64,000 bases of DNA, taken from NCBI RefSeq assembly GCF_003732225.1, contig NZ_MOBJ01000034.1:434001-498000 (forward strand), given 5' to 3'. Source of the DNA: Pseudomonas brassicacearum. GTDB lineage: Bacteria > Pseudomonadota > Gammaproteobacteria > Pseudomonadales > Pseudomonadaceae. Positions within the stretch are counted from its first letter, which is position 1, and each line of letters begins with the position of its first letter. The notes under the pieces are model-generated. The model saw nothing but the letters and a program-made list of their open reading frames with translations. It was not told where the DNA came from and ran no database searches. The position numbers and the translations under genes are program-made. This document shows, piece by piece, positions 48,952-57,335 of the stretch.

Positions 48952-50076
48952 ATGTCCGAAGAACCACTGATGTCCGAAGACAACATCCTCACCGCCCAAG
49001 GCTGGATCCGTGGTCGGTTGATCCACGAACACGGCAAGATCGTGCGCATCGAAGGTCAGCTCTGCGACCCGGCGGACAACGACCTGCCTTATCTGCTGCC
49101 GGGTTTCATCGACCTGCACGTCCACGGCGGTGGCGGCAAGGACATCATGGAAGGCATGCCAGCCTTCGAAACCATCACCAAAACCCACGTGCGTTTCGGC
49201 ACCACCTCGCTGCTGGCCACCACCATGACCGCGCCACCGGAAGAAATTTCCCGGGTGCTGGCCGAGGTCGGCGAGTTCTGTGAACAGCGGCCGAAAGGCA
49301 GCGCCCGGGTACTCGGCGTGCACCTCGAAGGGCCGTACATCAACCCCGGAAAACTCGGCGCGCAACCGAACTTCGCCCACACCGCGTTGATGGCCGAAGT
49401 CGAGGCCTATCTGGCGCTGGCGCCAATTCGGGTGATCACCATTGCCCCGGAAATTGCCGGTCACGACAAACTGATTCGCGCCCTCAGCGACCGTGGCATT
49501 CGCATGCAGATCGGCCACACCCTGGGCAGCTATGAAGAAGGCGTCGCGGCGCTTGAGGCCGGCGCCAGCAGTTTCACTCACCTCTATAACGCCATGAGCC
49601 CGTTGCATCACCGCGAGCCCGGGATCGTCGGCGCCGCACTGGCCCACGCCAAATACGCCGAGCTGATTCCCGACCTGCTGCACGTCCACCCCGGCGCGAT
49701 CCGCGTGGCCCTGCGTTCGATCCCCTGCCTGTATTGCGTCACCGATTCCACCGCCGCCGCCGGCATGCCGGACGGCGAATACAAGCTCGGTAGCCATACC
49801 GTGACCAAATGCCTGGGCGGCGTGCGCTTGCCCGACGGCACGTTGGCCGGCAGCACCCTGACCATGGATCAGGCCCTGCGCAACCTGGTGAAAATCGGCC
49901 TGCCATTGGCCGAGGCCTCGCAACGTCTGTCGCAATTCCCCGCCGACTACCTCGGCATCCAGGAGCGCGGCCGCCTGCAACCCGGCGCCTGGGCTGACTG
50001 CGTGCGTCTGGATCGTTCACTCACACTGACCGCCGTAATGGTCGAAGGAGAAGACATTGACTTCAAAAATGCTTGA
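48952..50076 (+). CDS. nagA: N-acetylglucosamine-6-phosphate deacetylase
   Basis: Deacetylates GlcNAc-6-phosphate to glucosamine-6-phosphate. 374 residues of the amidohydrolase superfamily: PGFIDLHVHGGGGKDIMEGM, metal-binding Glu in VHLEGPYINP, His in IGHTLGSYEEG and SFTHLYNAMSPLHHREPG, and catalytic Asp in YCVTDSTAAAGM. The ATG at 48952 has GGAG 8 bases upstream. A near-repeat CTGATGTCCGAAGA gives a second in-frame ATG six codons later. The next gene overlaps the end by 20 bases. Confidence 0.95.
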   Translation: MSEEPLMSEDNILTAQGWIRGRLIHEHGKIVRIEGQLCDPADNDLPYLLPGFIDLHVHGGGGKDIMEGMPAFETITKTHVRFGTTSLLATTMTAPPEEISRVLAEVGEFCEQRPKGSARVLGVHLEGPYINPGKLGAQPNFAHTALMAEVEAYLALAPIRVITIAPEIAGHDKLIRALSDRGIRMQIGHTLGSYEEGVAALEAGASSFTHLYNAMSPLHHREPGIVGAALAHAKYAELIPDLLHVHPGAIRVALRSIPCLYCVTDSTAAAGMPDGEYKLGSHTVTKCLGGVRLPDGTLAGSTLTMDQALRNLVKIGLPLAEASQRLSQFPADYLGIQERGRLQPGAWADCVRLDRSLTLTAVMVEGEDIDFKNA

Positions 50077-51079
50077 AGAGGCGCTGTCCTCTTACAAGGC
50101 CGTCGACACCCAGTTGCAGCAACTGGATCCGCAGATGATCGAGATCGCCGGGCGCCTGAACCGTCAGCCACCGCAAGTGGCGATGACCGTCGCCCGTGGC
50201 AGTTCCGATCACGCCGCGAGCTACTTCGCCTACTTGACCATGCAGCACGTGGGCATACCGGTGGCGTCGCTGCCGATGTCGGTGGTGACCATGCAGCAAG
50301 CGCCACTGAAGGTCAGCGGTCAGGCGGTATTCGCGTTCTCGCAGTCCGGGCAAAGTCCGGATCTGGTCAACAGCCTGCGCCTGCTGCGCAAGCGTGGCGC
50401 TTTGAGCATTTCGATGGTCAATGCCGAGAACTCGCCACTGGAGGCCGCGTGCGAATTCAGCCTGCCGCTGTGCGCTGGCATCGAAAGCAGCGTCGCCGCG
50501 ACCAAAAGTTTTATCGCCACCCTCAGCGCCAGCGCACGCTTGATCGCCCACTGGAAGCAGGATGCCGAGTTGCTGGAAGCCGGCCTCGCACTGCCAGCAG
50601 GTTTACGCGAAGCCGCGACTCAGGACTGGAGCCTGGCCGTCGACGTCTTGCGCGACTGCCAACGCTTGATGGTGATCGGCCGTGGCGCCGGGTTTTCCAT
50701 TGCTCAGGAAGCGGCACTGAAACTCAAGGAAACCTCGGCGATTCAGGCCGAAGCCTTCAGCAGCGCCGAAGTGAAACACGGGCCAATGGCACTGATCGAC
50801 GACAACTACCCACTGCTGGTGTTCGCCCCGCGCGGCGCCGAGCAGGCAGGCCTGCTGAGCCTCGCCGCCGAGATGCGTCAACGCGGTGCCCGCGTGTTAC
50901 TGGCCGCCCCGGATGACGTCAGCGAACGCGACCTGACGCTGAGCCGCGCCGAACATCCGGCGCTGGACCCGATCCTCGCCATCCAGAGCTTCTATGTCAT
51001 GGCAGCAGGCCTCGCGGTCGCCCGTGGCATGGACCCGGACCAGCCGCGTCACTTGAGCAAAGTGACCCGCACCCATTAA
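50057..51079 (+). CDS. nagB-II: Glucosamine-6-phosphate deaminase, SIS-domain type (NagB-II)
   Basis: Converts glucosamine-6-phosphate to fructose-6-phosphate and ammonia. The 340-residue protein has two SIS domains (VARGSSDHAASYFAYLTMQH; GRGAGFSIAQEAALKLKETS) like the isomerase half of GlmS, and no glutaminase domain. It therefore belongs to the NagB-II type found in Pseudomonas and Shewanella. The TTG start at 50057 is preferred, since GGAG lies 6 bases upstream, whereas the ATG at 50069 is 18 bases from it. It overlaps nagA by 20 bases. Confidence 0.9.
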   Translation: MTSKMLEEALSSYKAVDTQLQQLDPQMIEIAGRLNRQPPQVAMTVARGSSDHAASYFAYLTMQHVGIPVASLPMSVVTMQQAPLKVSGQAVFAFSQSGQSPDLVNSLRLLRKRGALSISMVNAENSPLEAACEFSLPLCAGIESSVAATKSFIATLSASARLIAHWKQDAELLEAGLALPAGLREAATQDWSLAVDVLRDCQRLMVIGRGAGFSIAQEAALKLKETSAIQAEAFSSAEVKHGPMALIDDNYPLLVFAPRGAEQAGLLSLAAEMRQRGARVLLAAPDDVSERDLTLSRAEHPALDPILAIQSFYVMAAGLAVARGMDPDQPRHLSKVTRTH

Positions 51080-51106
51080 GTCCGTGGATGGCGGGTAAAT
51101 CCCCCC

Positions 51107-51208
51107 GTAGGAGCTGCCGAAGGCTGCGATCTTTTGATCTTGCCCATGGTTGGATCGATGCTGAACTGGCCTGAAGGTCAAAAGATCGCAGCCTTCGGCA
51201 GCTCCTAC
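51107..51208. repeat. Paired repeat of the GTAGGAGCTGCC family, copy 3
   Basis: CCGTAGGAGCTGCCGAAGGC arm at 51107-51135 and inverse at 51178-51208. It interrupts the nag operon between nagB-II and nagF. Confidence 0.9.
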
Positions 51209-51263
51209 AGGGTGTCAGCCAGGCGCCATATCGAACCTTAGTTTTTACTGATGAGACCGAGCC

Positions 51264-53780
51264 ATGCATAACAACAATAAAGACCTGACCCTCAGCGCCC
51301 CGCTCAGCGGCCCGGTGCTCACGCTCGCCAAGGTTCCGGACCCGGTGTTCGCCAGCGGCGCCATGGGCGACGGGATCGCCATCGACCCGCTGAACAACAC
51401 CCTGCACGCGCCGTGTGCCGGGGTGGTGGTGCATGTCGCCCGCACCGGCCACGCCGTGACCCTGCGCGCCGACAACGGCGCCGAACTGCTGCTGCATTTG
51501 GGCCTGGACACCGTCGAGCTGCAGGGCGAAGGGTTCTCGATGCTGGTCAAGGAAGGCACCCGCGTCAGCAATGGCCAGGCGCTGTTGCGCTTTGATCTGG
51601 ACCAGGTCGCGCAAGGCTGCAAAAGTCTGGTCAGCCTGTTGATCCTGACCAACAGCGAGGACTTTCAGGTACTGCCGATCACCCTCAAATCGGTCAAGGT
51701 CGGCGAGCCGCTGTTGCACATCGTGCCAAGAACCACAAACAGTGCGCACACCGAAGTCGACAGCTCAGGCGCCGAAGTTCACGGGCATATTCGCATCACC
51801 CATCGCGGCGGTCTGCATGCACGGCCAGCGGCGCTGATCCGTCAGACCGCGCAACTGTTCAACAGTAAATCGCAGCTGCATTTCGCCGGTAAATCGGCGT
51901 CGTGCGACAGCCTGATCGGGCTGATGGGCCTGGGGATTGGCGAGCAGGACGAGGTTCAGGTCAGTTGCAAGGGCGCGGACGCCAAGGCGGCGTTGCAAGC
52001 CTTGCTGAACGCCTTGTCCACTGCGGTCAACGACGAAAGCCACAGCGCCGCGCCGACGCCGATTGCCCACCGCACCCGCATTGCCGAAGCCGGCGTGCTG
52101 CACGGTGTATGCGCAGCGCCCGGCCTGGTTGGCGGGCCGCTGTTCCAACTGGCCGCCATCCACCTGCCGGAAGACCCTGGCAGCCATAACGCCGAAGAAC
52201 AACTGCAAGCCCTCGACCGCGCGCTGGAACAGGTTCGCAGCGAAATCCGCGAAACCCTGTCCCACGCCAAAAAACACAAGCACACCGAAGAAGAGCAGAT
52301 CTTCGCCGCTCATTTGGCCCTGCTCGAAGACCCGGCGTTGCTTGAAGCGGCCAGCCAGTCAATCGATCAGGGCAGCGCCGCAACCCACGCCTGGAGCCAG
52401 TCGATCGAGGTGCAGTGCGAGGTGCTGCAAAAGCTCGGTAACCCGCTGCTGGCCGAACGCGCCAACGACCTGCGCGACCTCAAGCAACGCGTGTTGCGCG
52501 CCTTGCTCGGGCAGGACTGGCACTACGATGTACCGGCCGGCGCAATCGTCGCCGCCCATGAACTGACCCCTTCCGATTTGCTGCAACTGAGCCAGCAAGG
52601 CGTCGCCGGACTGTGCATGGCCGAAGGTGGCGCAACCTCCCATGTGGCGATTCTCGCCCGTGGCAAAGGCCTGCCGTGCCTGGTTGCCCTCAGCTCGTCA
52701 CTGCTCAATCAACCGCAGGGCCAGTCGATGGTGCTGGACGCCGACGGCGGACGCCTGGAGCTGACGCCCAACAGTGAACGCCTGGAACAAGTGGCTCAGG
52801 CCCAGCGTGAACACCTGCAACGCCGCGAACGCCAGCAAGCTCAGGCCCATAACCCGGCGCACACTCGCGATGGTCTGCACATCGAAGTCGCGGCCAACGT
52901 GGCCTCCAGTGCCGAAGCCGCCGATGCCTACAAGGGCGGCGCCGATGGCGTCGGCCTGTTGCGCACCGAGTTTCTGTTCGTCGATCGCCAGACCGCGCCC
53001 GATGAACAAGAACAGCGCCAGGCTTATCAAGCGGTGCTGGATGCCATGGGCGACAAGTCGGTGATCATCCGCACTATCGACGTCGGTGGCGACAAACAGC
53101 TCGACTATTTGCCACTGCCGGCCGAAGCCAACCCGGTGCTCGGCCTGCGCGGAATCCGCATGGCGCAAGTGCGCCCGGAACTGCTCGACCAACAACTGCG
53201 CGCACTGCTGCAGGTCAGCCCGTTGCAGCGCTGCCGGATTCTGTTGCCGATGGTCAGCGAGGTCGACGAATTGCTGCACATCCGCCAACGCCTCGATGCA
53301 CTGTGCGCCGAGCTGGAACTGACCCAACGCCCAGAGCTGGGCGTGATGATCGAAGTCCCGGCCGCCGCGCTGCTTGCCGAGCAATTGGCCGAACACGCGG
53401 ACTTCCTGTCCATCGGCACCAACGACCTGTCCCAGTACACGCTGGCCATGGACCGCGATCACGCCGGCCTCGCCGCACGGGTCGATGCCTTGCACCCGGC
53501 GCTGTTGCGACTGATCGCCCAGACCTGCGCCGGTGCCGCCAAACATCAACGCTGGGTTGGTGTTTGCGGTGCACTGGCCTCCGACCCGCTGGCGACCCCG
53601 GTGCTGATTGGCCTGGGTATCCGTGAGCTGTCGGTAAGCCCGCCGCAAATCGGTGAAATCAAGGAGCGCGTTCGCCAACTGGACGCCGCCGATTGCCAAC
53701 GCTTCAGCGCCACCCTGCTGAACCTGAGCAGCGCCACCGCCGTACGCCACGCCTGTCATCAACATTGGCCTCTGAGCTGA
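51264..53780 (+). CDS. nagF: PTS multiphosphoryl transfer protein IIA-HPr-EI
   Basis: Soluble phosphorelay for GlcNAc uptake. 838 residues combine IIA-Glc (about 1-155, phospho-His78 in AELLLHLGLDTV), HPr (about 172-255, His185 in RGGLHARPAAL) and enzyme I (about 275-838, His460 in EGGATSHVAILA, and the PEP-binding IEVPAAALLAEQLA region). All three phosphorylated histidines are present, so the protein passes phosphate from PEP to the IIB of NagE by itself. This fusion is typical of Pseudomonas nag operons. Its start lies 184 bases after nagB-II. Confidence 0.95.
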   Translation: MHNNNKDLTLSAPLSGPVLTLAKVPDPVFASGAMGDGIAIDPLNNTLHAPCAGVVVHVARTGHAVTLRADNGAELLLHLGLDTVELQGEGFSMLVKEGTRVSNGQALLRFDLDQVAQGCKSLVSLLILTNSEDFQVLPITLKSVKVGEPLLHIVPRTTNSAHTEVDSSGAEVHGHIRITHRGGLHARPAALIRQTAQLFNSKSQLHFAGKSASCDSLIGLMGLGIGEQDEVQVSCKGADAKAALQALLNALSTAVNDESHSAAPTPIAHRTRIAEAGVLHGVCAAPGLVGGPLFQLAAIHLPEDPGSHNAEEQLQALDRALEQVRSEIRETLSHAKKHKHTEEEQIFAAHLALLEDPALLEAASQSIDQGSAATHAWSQSIEVQCEVLQKLGNPLLAERANDLRDLKQRVLRALLGQDWHYDVPAGAIVAAHELTPSDLLQLSQQGVAGLCMAEGGATSHVAILARGKGLPCLVALSSSLLNQPQGQSMVLDADGGRLELTPNSERLEQVAQAQREHLQRRERQQAQAHNPAHTRDGLHIEVAANVASSAEAADAYKGGADGVGLLRTEFLFVDRQTAPDEQEQRQAYQAVLDAMGDKSVIIRTIDVGGDKQLDYLPLPAEANPVLGLRGIRMAQVRPELLDQQLRALLQVSPLQRCRILLPMVSEVDELLHIRQRLDALCAELELTQRPELGVMIEVPAAALLAEQLAEHADFLSIGTNDLSQYTLAMDRDHAGLAARVDALHPALLRLIAQTCAGAAKHQRWVGVCGALASDPLATPVLIGLGIRELSVSPPQIGEIKERVRQLDAADCQRFSATLLNLSSATAVRHACHQHWPLS

Positions 53781-53824
53781 ACAACAACAGCTACTAGAAC
53801 AACAAAAACCCAGGGAGATACGCC

Positions 53825-55540
53825 ATGTACCAACTCTTCATTGAAGGCTTGCAGCGCCTCGGACGGGCGCTGATGCTGCCCATCGCGATCCTGCCGATTG
53901 CCGGCCTGTTGTTGCGTCTGGGCGACACTGACTTGCTGAATATCGCGATCATCCACGACGCCGGGCAGGTGATCTTCGCCAACCTGGCGCTGATCTTCGC
54001 CATTGGCATCGCGGTCGGTTTCGCCAGGGACAACAACGGCACCGCCGGGCTCGCCGGGGCGATTGGTTACCTGGTGATGGTTTCCACGCTCAAGGTGCTG
54101 GATGCGAGCATCAACATGGGCATGCTCGCCGGGATCATCAGCGGTCTGATGGCCGGCGCGCTGTACAACCGCTTCAAGGACATCAAGCTGCCGGAATACC
54201 TGGCGTTCTTCGGCGGCCGGCGCTTCGTGCCGATTGCCACCGGGTTCACTGCTGTCGGCCTCGGCGTGGTCTTCGGTTTGATCTGGCCACCGATCCAGCA
54301 CGGTATCAACAGCTTCGGCCAATTGCTGCTGGAAAGCGGCAGCATCGGCGCGTTCGTCTTCGGCGTGTTCAACCGCTTGCTGATCATCACCGGCCTGCAC
54401 CACATCCTCAACAACATGGCGTGGTTCATCTTCGGCAGCTTCACCGACCCGACCACCGGCGCAGTCGTGACCGGCGACCTGGCGCGCTACTTTGCCGGCG
54501 ACCCGAAGGGCGGCCAGTTCATGACCGGGATGTTCCCGATGATGATCTTCGGCCTGCCCGCCGCGTGCCTGGCGATGTACCGCAACGCCCTGCCGGAACG
54601 CCGCAAAGTCATGGGCGGGATCTTCCTGTCGATGGCCCTGACCTCGTTCCTGACCGGCGTCACCGAGCCGATCGAATTCGCCTTCATGTTCCTCGCGCCG
54701 CTGCTGTATTTGCTGCACGCCCTGCTGACCGGCATGGCGATGGCGATCACCAACGCGCTGAACATCCACTTGGGCTTCACCTTCTCCGGCGGCGCCATCG
54801 ACATGGCGCTGGGCTGGGGCAAGTCCACCAACGGTTGGCTGGTGCTCCCGGTAGGCCTCGCGTACGCGGTGATCTACTACGTGGTGTTTGATTTCTGCAT
54901 CCGTCGCTTCAACCTGAAGACACCGGGGCGCGAAGGCGTCGTTGTCGGTGAAAAAGCTGTGTTGAGCGAAAACCAGCGGGCCGGGGCGTACATTCAAGCC
55001 TTGGGCGGTGCTGAAAATCTGATCACCATCGGCGCCTGCACTACACGCTTGCGCCTGGAAATGGTCGACCGCAACAAAGCCTCCGACAGCGAATTGAAAG
55101 CCCTCGGCGCCATGGCCGTGGTCCGCCCCGGCAAGGGCGGCAGTTTGCAGGTGGTGGTCGGGCCGCTGGCCGACAGCATTGCCGATGAAATCCGCCAGGC
55201 GATGCCGACGGCGGGTTCTGCAGCGGTAGCCGCTGTTGTAGTGGTCGAAGAAGCCCCGAAAGCGGCGCCCGTGGAGACACCAGAAGCGCAGAAATGGCTG
55301 AACGCCTTGGGCGGCAGCGATAACGTGTTGCAACTGGACTGCGTGGCGATGACGCGGATTCGCCTGCAACTGGCGGATGGTAAAGCGCTGTCGGAGTGTC
55401 AGCTCAAGGACTTGGGTTGCCAGGGTTTGAGTGCGTTGGATGGGGGCGTGTGGCACCTTTTGGTTGGTGATAAAGCGCTGAGTTTGAGTGAGGCACTTGA
55501 AGCGCTGGTGAATCGCAGTGAGGTGAGTGCCAAGGTTTAA
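53825..55540 (+). CDS. nagE: GlcNAc-specific PTS permease IICB (NagE) with an extra IIB-like domain
   Basis: Imports and phosphorylates N-acetylglucosamine. 571 residues: a IIC membrane domain (about 1-360, with GRALMLPIAILPIAGLLLRL and the active-site TEPIEF motif), a IIB domain with phosphorylated Cys405 in ITIGACTTRLRLEM, an Ala/Val/Glu linker (about 463-485) and a second IIB-like domain. In the second domain the matching segment is LDCVAMTRIRL; alignment on TR(L/I)RL puts Ala508 where Cys405 stands, so it seems unable to carry phosphate. No IIA domain is present; NagF supplies it. Last gene of the operon. Confidence 0.93.
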   Translation: MYQLFIEGLQRLGRALMLPIAILPIAGLLLRLGDTDLLNIAIIHDAGQVIFANLALIFAIGIAVGFARDNNGTAGLAGAIGYLVMVSTLKVLDASINMGMLAGIISGLMAGALYNRFKDIKLPEYLAFFGGRRFVPIATGFTAVGLGVVFGLIWPPIQHGINSFGQLLLESGSIGAFVFGVFNRLLIITGLHHILNNMAWFIFGSFTDPTTGAVVTGDLARYFAGDPKGGQFMTGMFPMMIFGLPAACLAMYRNALPERRKVMGGIFLSMALTSFLTGVTEPIEFAFMFLAPLLYLLHALLTGMAMAITNALNIHLGFTFSGGAIDMALGWGKSTNGWLVLPVGLAYAVIYYVVFDFCIRRFNLKTPGREGVVVGEKAVLSENQRAGAYIQALGGAENLITIGACTTRLRLEMVDRNKASDSELKALGAMAVVRPGKGGSLQVVVGPLADSIADEIRQAMPTAGSAAVAAVVVVEEAPKAAPVETPEAQKWLNALGGSDNVLQLDCVAMTRIRLQLADGKALSECQLKDLGCQGLSALDGGVWHLLVGDKALSLSEALEALVNRSEVSAKV

Positions 55541-55565
55541 ATCGTTGGCGCCTGACAGGTCGCCA

Positions 55566-55657
55566 TCGCGAGCAAGCTCGCTCCCACACTGAATCTTCGA
55601 AGCGACCGCTATCTGCAGTACAACAAAGATCAACTGTGGGAGCGAGCTTGCTCGCGA
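55566..55657. repeat. Paired REP element 7
   Basis: Inverted cores at 55566-55587 and 55636-55657 directly after nagE. Confidence 0.9.
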
Positions 55658-55694
55658 TGAGGCCCTCCCGGACGCCGAAGATTCCATGGCTCAC

Positions 55695-55733
55695 AAAAGA
55701 ACCGCTGATCGTTTCCGGCTCAGCGGTTCTTTT
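55695..55733. terminator. Strong bidirectional terminator after the nag operon
   Basis: AAAAGAACCGCTGA pairs perfectly with TCAGCGGTTCTTTT (14-bp stem). It serves the nag operon and the convergent DUF6124 gene. Confidence 0.93.
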
Positions 55734-55754
55734 ATTTCGCGATGTAAAACGGAC

Positions 55755-56144
55755 CTACTCTTTGACGTAGAACTGCTCCGACTCCGACGGGTTGTAGTCA
55801 TCCAGTGCCTTGTCCACCAATAACAAAGCGCCATCGACCATCCGGCAAATCGCCAACGCCACGCTACGTCTCGAGCCCTCGATTTCGAATGCCAGGTCGG
55901 CAGCCATGACCTTGACCGAGGCCAGATCTTCTGCGGCATTAGCCAGCAGGGCTTCGAGGCCCACATCGGGCGCAACACTGAACAAACGGTCCGAGCGCAG
56001 ATCGCTGAAGCGCAGTTTGGCGAGGGTGGGTTTCAGGTAATGGTCGAGGGCACGGTGCGCGGCGTCGTGGAGCTTTTTTGAATCGAGGGATTCGTAGGGG
56101 GAAACGTCGTCGGTTTCTGGGGGGATGGAATTGTCTTTGATCAT
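55755..56144 (-). CDS. DUF6124/DUF3077-type small protein, copy 2
   Basis: 129 residues, paralogous to 3545-3910: it shares PPETDDVSPYESLDSKKLHD, AAHRALDHYL, and the later segment VAPDVGLEALLANAAEDLAS. The C-terminus is a little longer (SESEQFYVKE). No signal peptide. GGAGCT lies before the ATG. Its leader contains the same 36-base double hairpin found upstream of copy 1, but lacks the long middle section. Function unknown. Confidence 0.72.
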   Translation of the reverse strand: MIKDNSIPPETDDVSPYESLDSKKLHDAAHRALDHYLKPTLAKLRFSDLRSDRLFSVAPDVGLEALLANAAEDLASVKVMAADLAFEIEGSRRSVALAICRMVDGALLLVDKALDDYNPSESEQFYVKE

Positions 56145-56265
56145 TGTGGAGCTCCTGAGAAAATTGGAGCGACCGACATCATTTGTGGATGCGGCGCCTG
56201 TAAACGCCTAACAACCTTCGGGCTTGCAGTCCCGGTCGCTGAATTGGCAGCGACGTTCTAAGGCT
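56145..56265 (-). ncRNA. Putative structured leader RNA, copy 2 (short form)
   Basis: On the minus strand the double hairpin at 56254-56219 (GTCGCTG...CAGCGAC then CGGGACTGCAAGCCCG) matches 30 of 36 bases of the element at 4114-4149. A short linker with GGCG/CGCC pairing and a stem GCTCC/GGAGC at the ribosome site follow. The middle block and terminator-like stem of copy 1 are absent. Confidence 0.45.
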
Positions 56266-56374
56266 AGAGACGGCACTTCCGACAGGCAACCTGAAAGATA
56301 CGTGGGAATGCTCTGCCATCTAATGCACCGTATAAACACAGGTATGCCCATCATATTGACGCGACGCGCATTCT

Positions 56375-56477
56375 GTAGGAGCTGCCGCAGGCTGCGATCT
56401 TTTGGCTGTGACCGGTTATCCGCAAGCCGAAACAGCAAAAGCAAGATCAAAAGATCGCAGCCTGCGGCAGCTCCTAC
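56375..56477. repeat. Paired repeat of the GTAGGAGCTGCC family, copy 4
   Basis: CTGTAGGAGCTGCCGCAGGC arm from 56375 and inverted arm 56446-56477. Confidence 0.9.
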
Positions 56478-56950
56478 GAAGATCATCACCAGCGGCGCGC
56501 CTTTACCACTCAGGCCGGCTGTCAGGCCGCCGTGCTGTTGCTGTTGATCCACCCGCCCCATCGGGAGGCCGAGTGGAGGTGTTCATCAGGGGGTTGGCGC
56601 GCAGCGCCGTACGGCGCAGCCGGACACATCGAGAGGAGGTCGTCGCGAAGCAGACCGTAGGCGATGCCCCCTGATGGACACCGGAGCGAGGGAACGCCGA
56701 GCCTAGGCGAGGTGCCGTACGCTCGGGGCGAGCGTTTTTTTGCTTACTTTTTTTAGGCGCTTGTAAAAAAAGTGAGTCGCCGTAAGGGCGAAACCCTAAG
56801 TGGCCGTTACCGCAGAAACGGATATGTACACCGTCAAAAGCCAAGATCAAAAGATCGCAGGCTTCGCCAGCTCCTACGGGGGAATTGCGTGCGCCGGTGA
56901 AACAGGCCGGCTTTAAGGCCGCCTCGTAACAGAGCAAGCCCGACACATCA
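56478..56950. repeat. Non-coding Pseudomonas repeat element with a long AT hairpin and a solitary repeat arm
   Basis: No convincing gene. The block 56660-56840 (CCTGATGGACACCGGAGCGA..., GCCGAGCCTAGGCGAGGT..., GTTACCGCAGAAACGGATAT) is a sequence I know as a recurrent Pseudomonas intergenic element that is often mis-annotated as small proteins. Its centre forms a hairpin CTTACTTTTTTT/AAAAAAAGTGAG near 56740-56775. A single, unpaired arm of the GTAGGAGCTGCC family lies at 56846-56877. Confidence 0.6.
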
Positions 56951-56964
56951 AAAAATCCCGGGCA

Positions 56965-56997
56965 ACAAAAAACCCGCTGAAAACACTTCAGCGGGTT
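56965..56997 (-). terminator. Terminator after the NIF3-like gene
   Basis: On the minus strand AACCCGCTGAA (56997-56987) pairs with TTCAGCGGGTT (56981-56971), followed by TTTTG. It ends the gene at 57019, possibly together with purL transcripts. Confidence 0.85.
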
Positions 56998-57018
56998 TCT
57001 TGTTAAAGCGCAGGAAGA

Positions 57019-57330
57019 TCAGAAATCCTCCAGCCGCCACACCTCGTAAGCCGGCGTCTCATAGGGATGACTCTGCTTCAGAGCCGCCACCACAGCACGA
57101 ATCAACTCATCGCTGACCACCAGCTCAACCTTCCATTCCTCAACCTGCTCGACCTGCCCCGCTTCACCAATAAACGGCTGACTGCCATCCAAAGGCCGAA
57201 ACTGACCCAACCCAAGCACCTGCCACGAACAGTGATCATAAGCACCGATCCGCCCACCACCCGCAGCGAACACAGCCCCCTTGACCACCTCAACATGGCT
57301 CTGAGGAACAAAAAAGCTGAGCTTATACAC
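57019..57330 (-). CDS. NIF3/YqfO-type small protein
   Basis: 103 residues resembling the PII-like insert domain of NIF3 family proteins (YqfO). It starts MYKLSFFVPQSHVEVVKGAV and contains GAYDHCSWQVLGLGQFRPLD and the ending HPYETPAYEVWRLEDF; the HPYE(T/E)PAYE motif is characteristic. Stand-alone copies are common; function is unknown. It lies 5 bases after purL on the same strand, so it may be part of the purL transcript. Confidence 0.85.
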   Translation of the reverse strand: MYKLSFFVPQSHVEVVKGAVFAAGGGRIGAYDHCSWQVLGLGQFRPLDGSQPFIGEAGQVEQVEEWKVELVVSDELIRAVVAALKQSHPYETPAYEVWRLEDF

Positions 57331-57335
57331 AGCGC

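Noticed and set aside
53759..55687. Minus-strand open frame opposite nagE, and a similar plus-strand frame (1457-3157) opposite wspA
   Set aside because: Both oppose strong genes and show Arg/His/Gln-rich antisense composition.
56200..56270. Possible integron attC site (GCCTAAC next to a hairpin)
   Set aside because: The matching GTTAGGC end and spacing are missing, and there is no integrase. The hairpin is better explained by the repeated leader.
56500..56950. Insertion sequence
   Set aside because: No transposase, terminal inverted repeats or target duplication visible.
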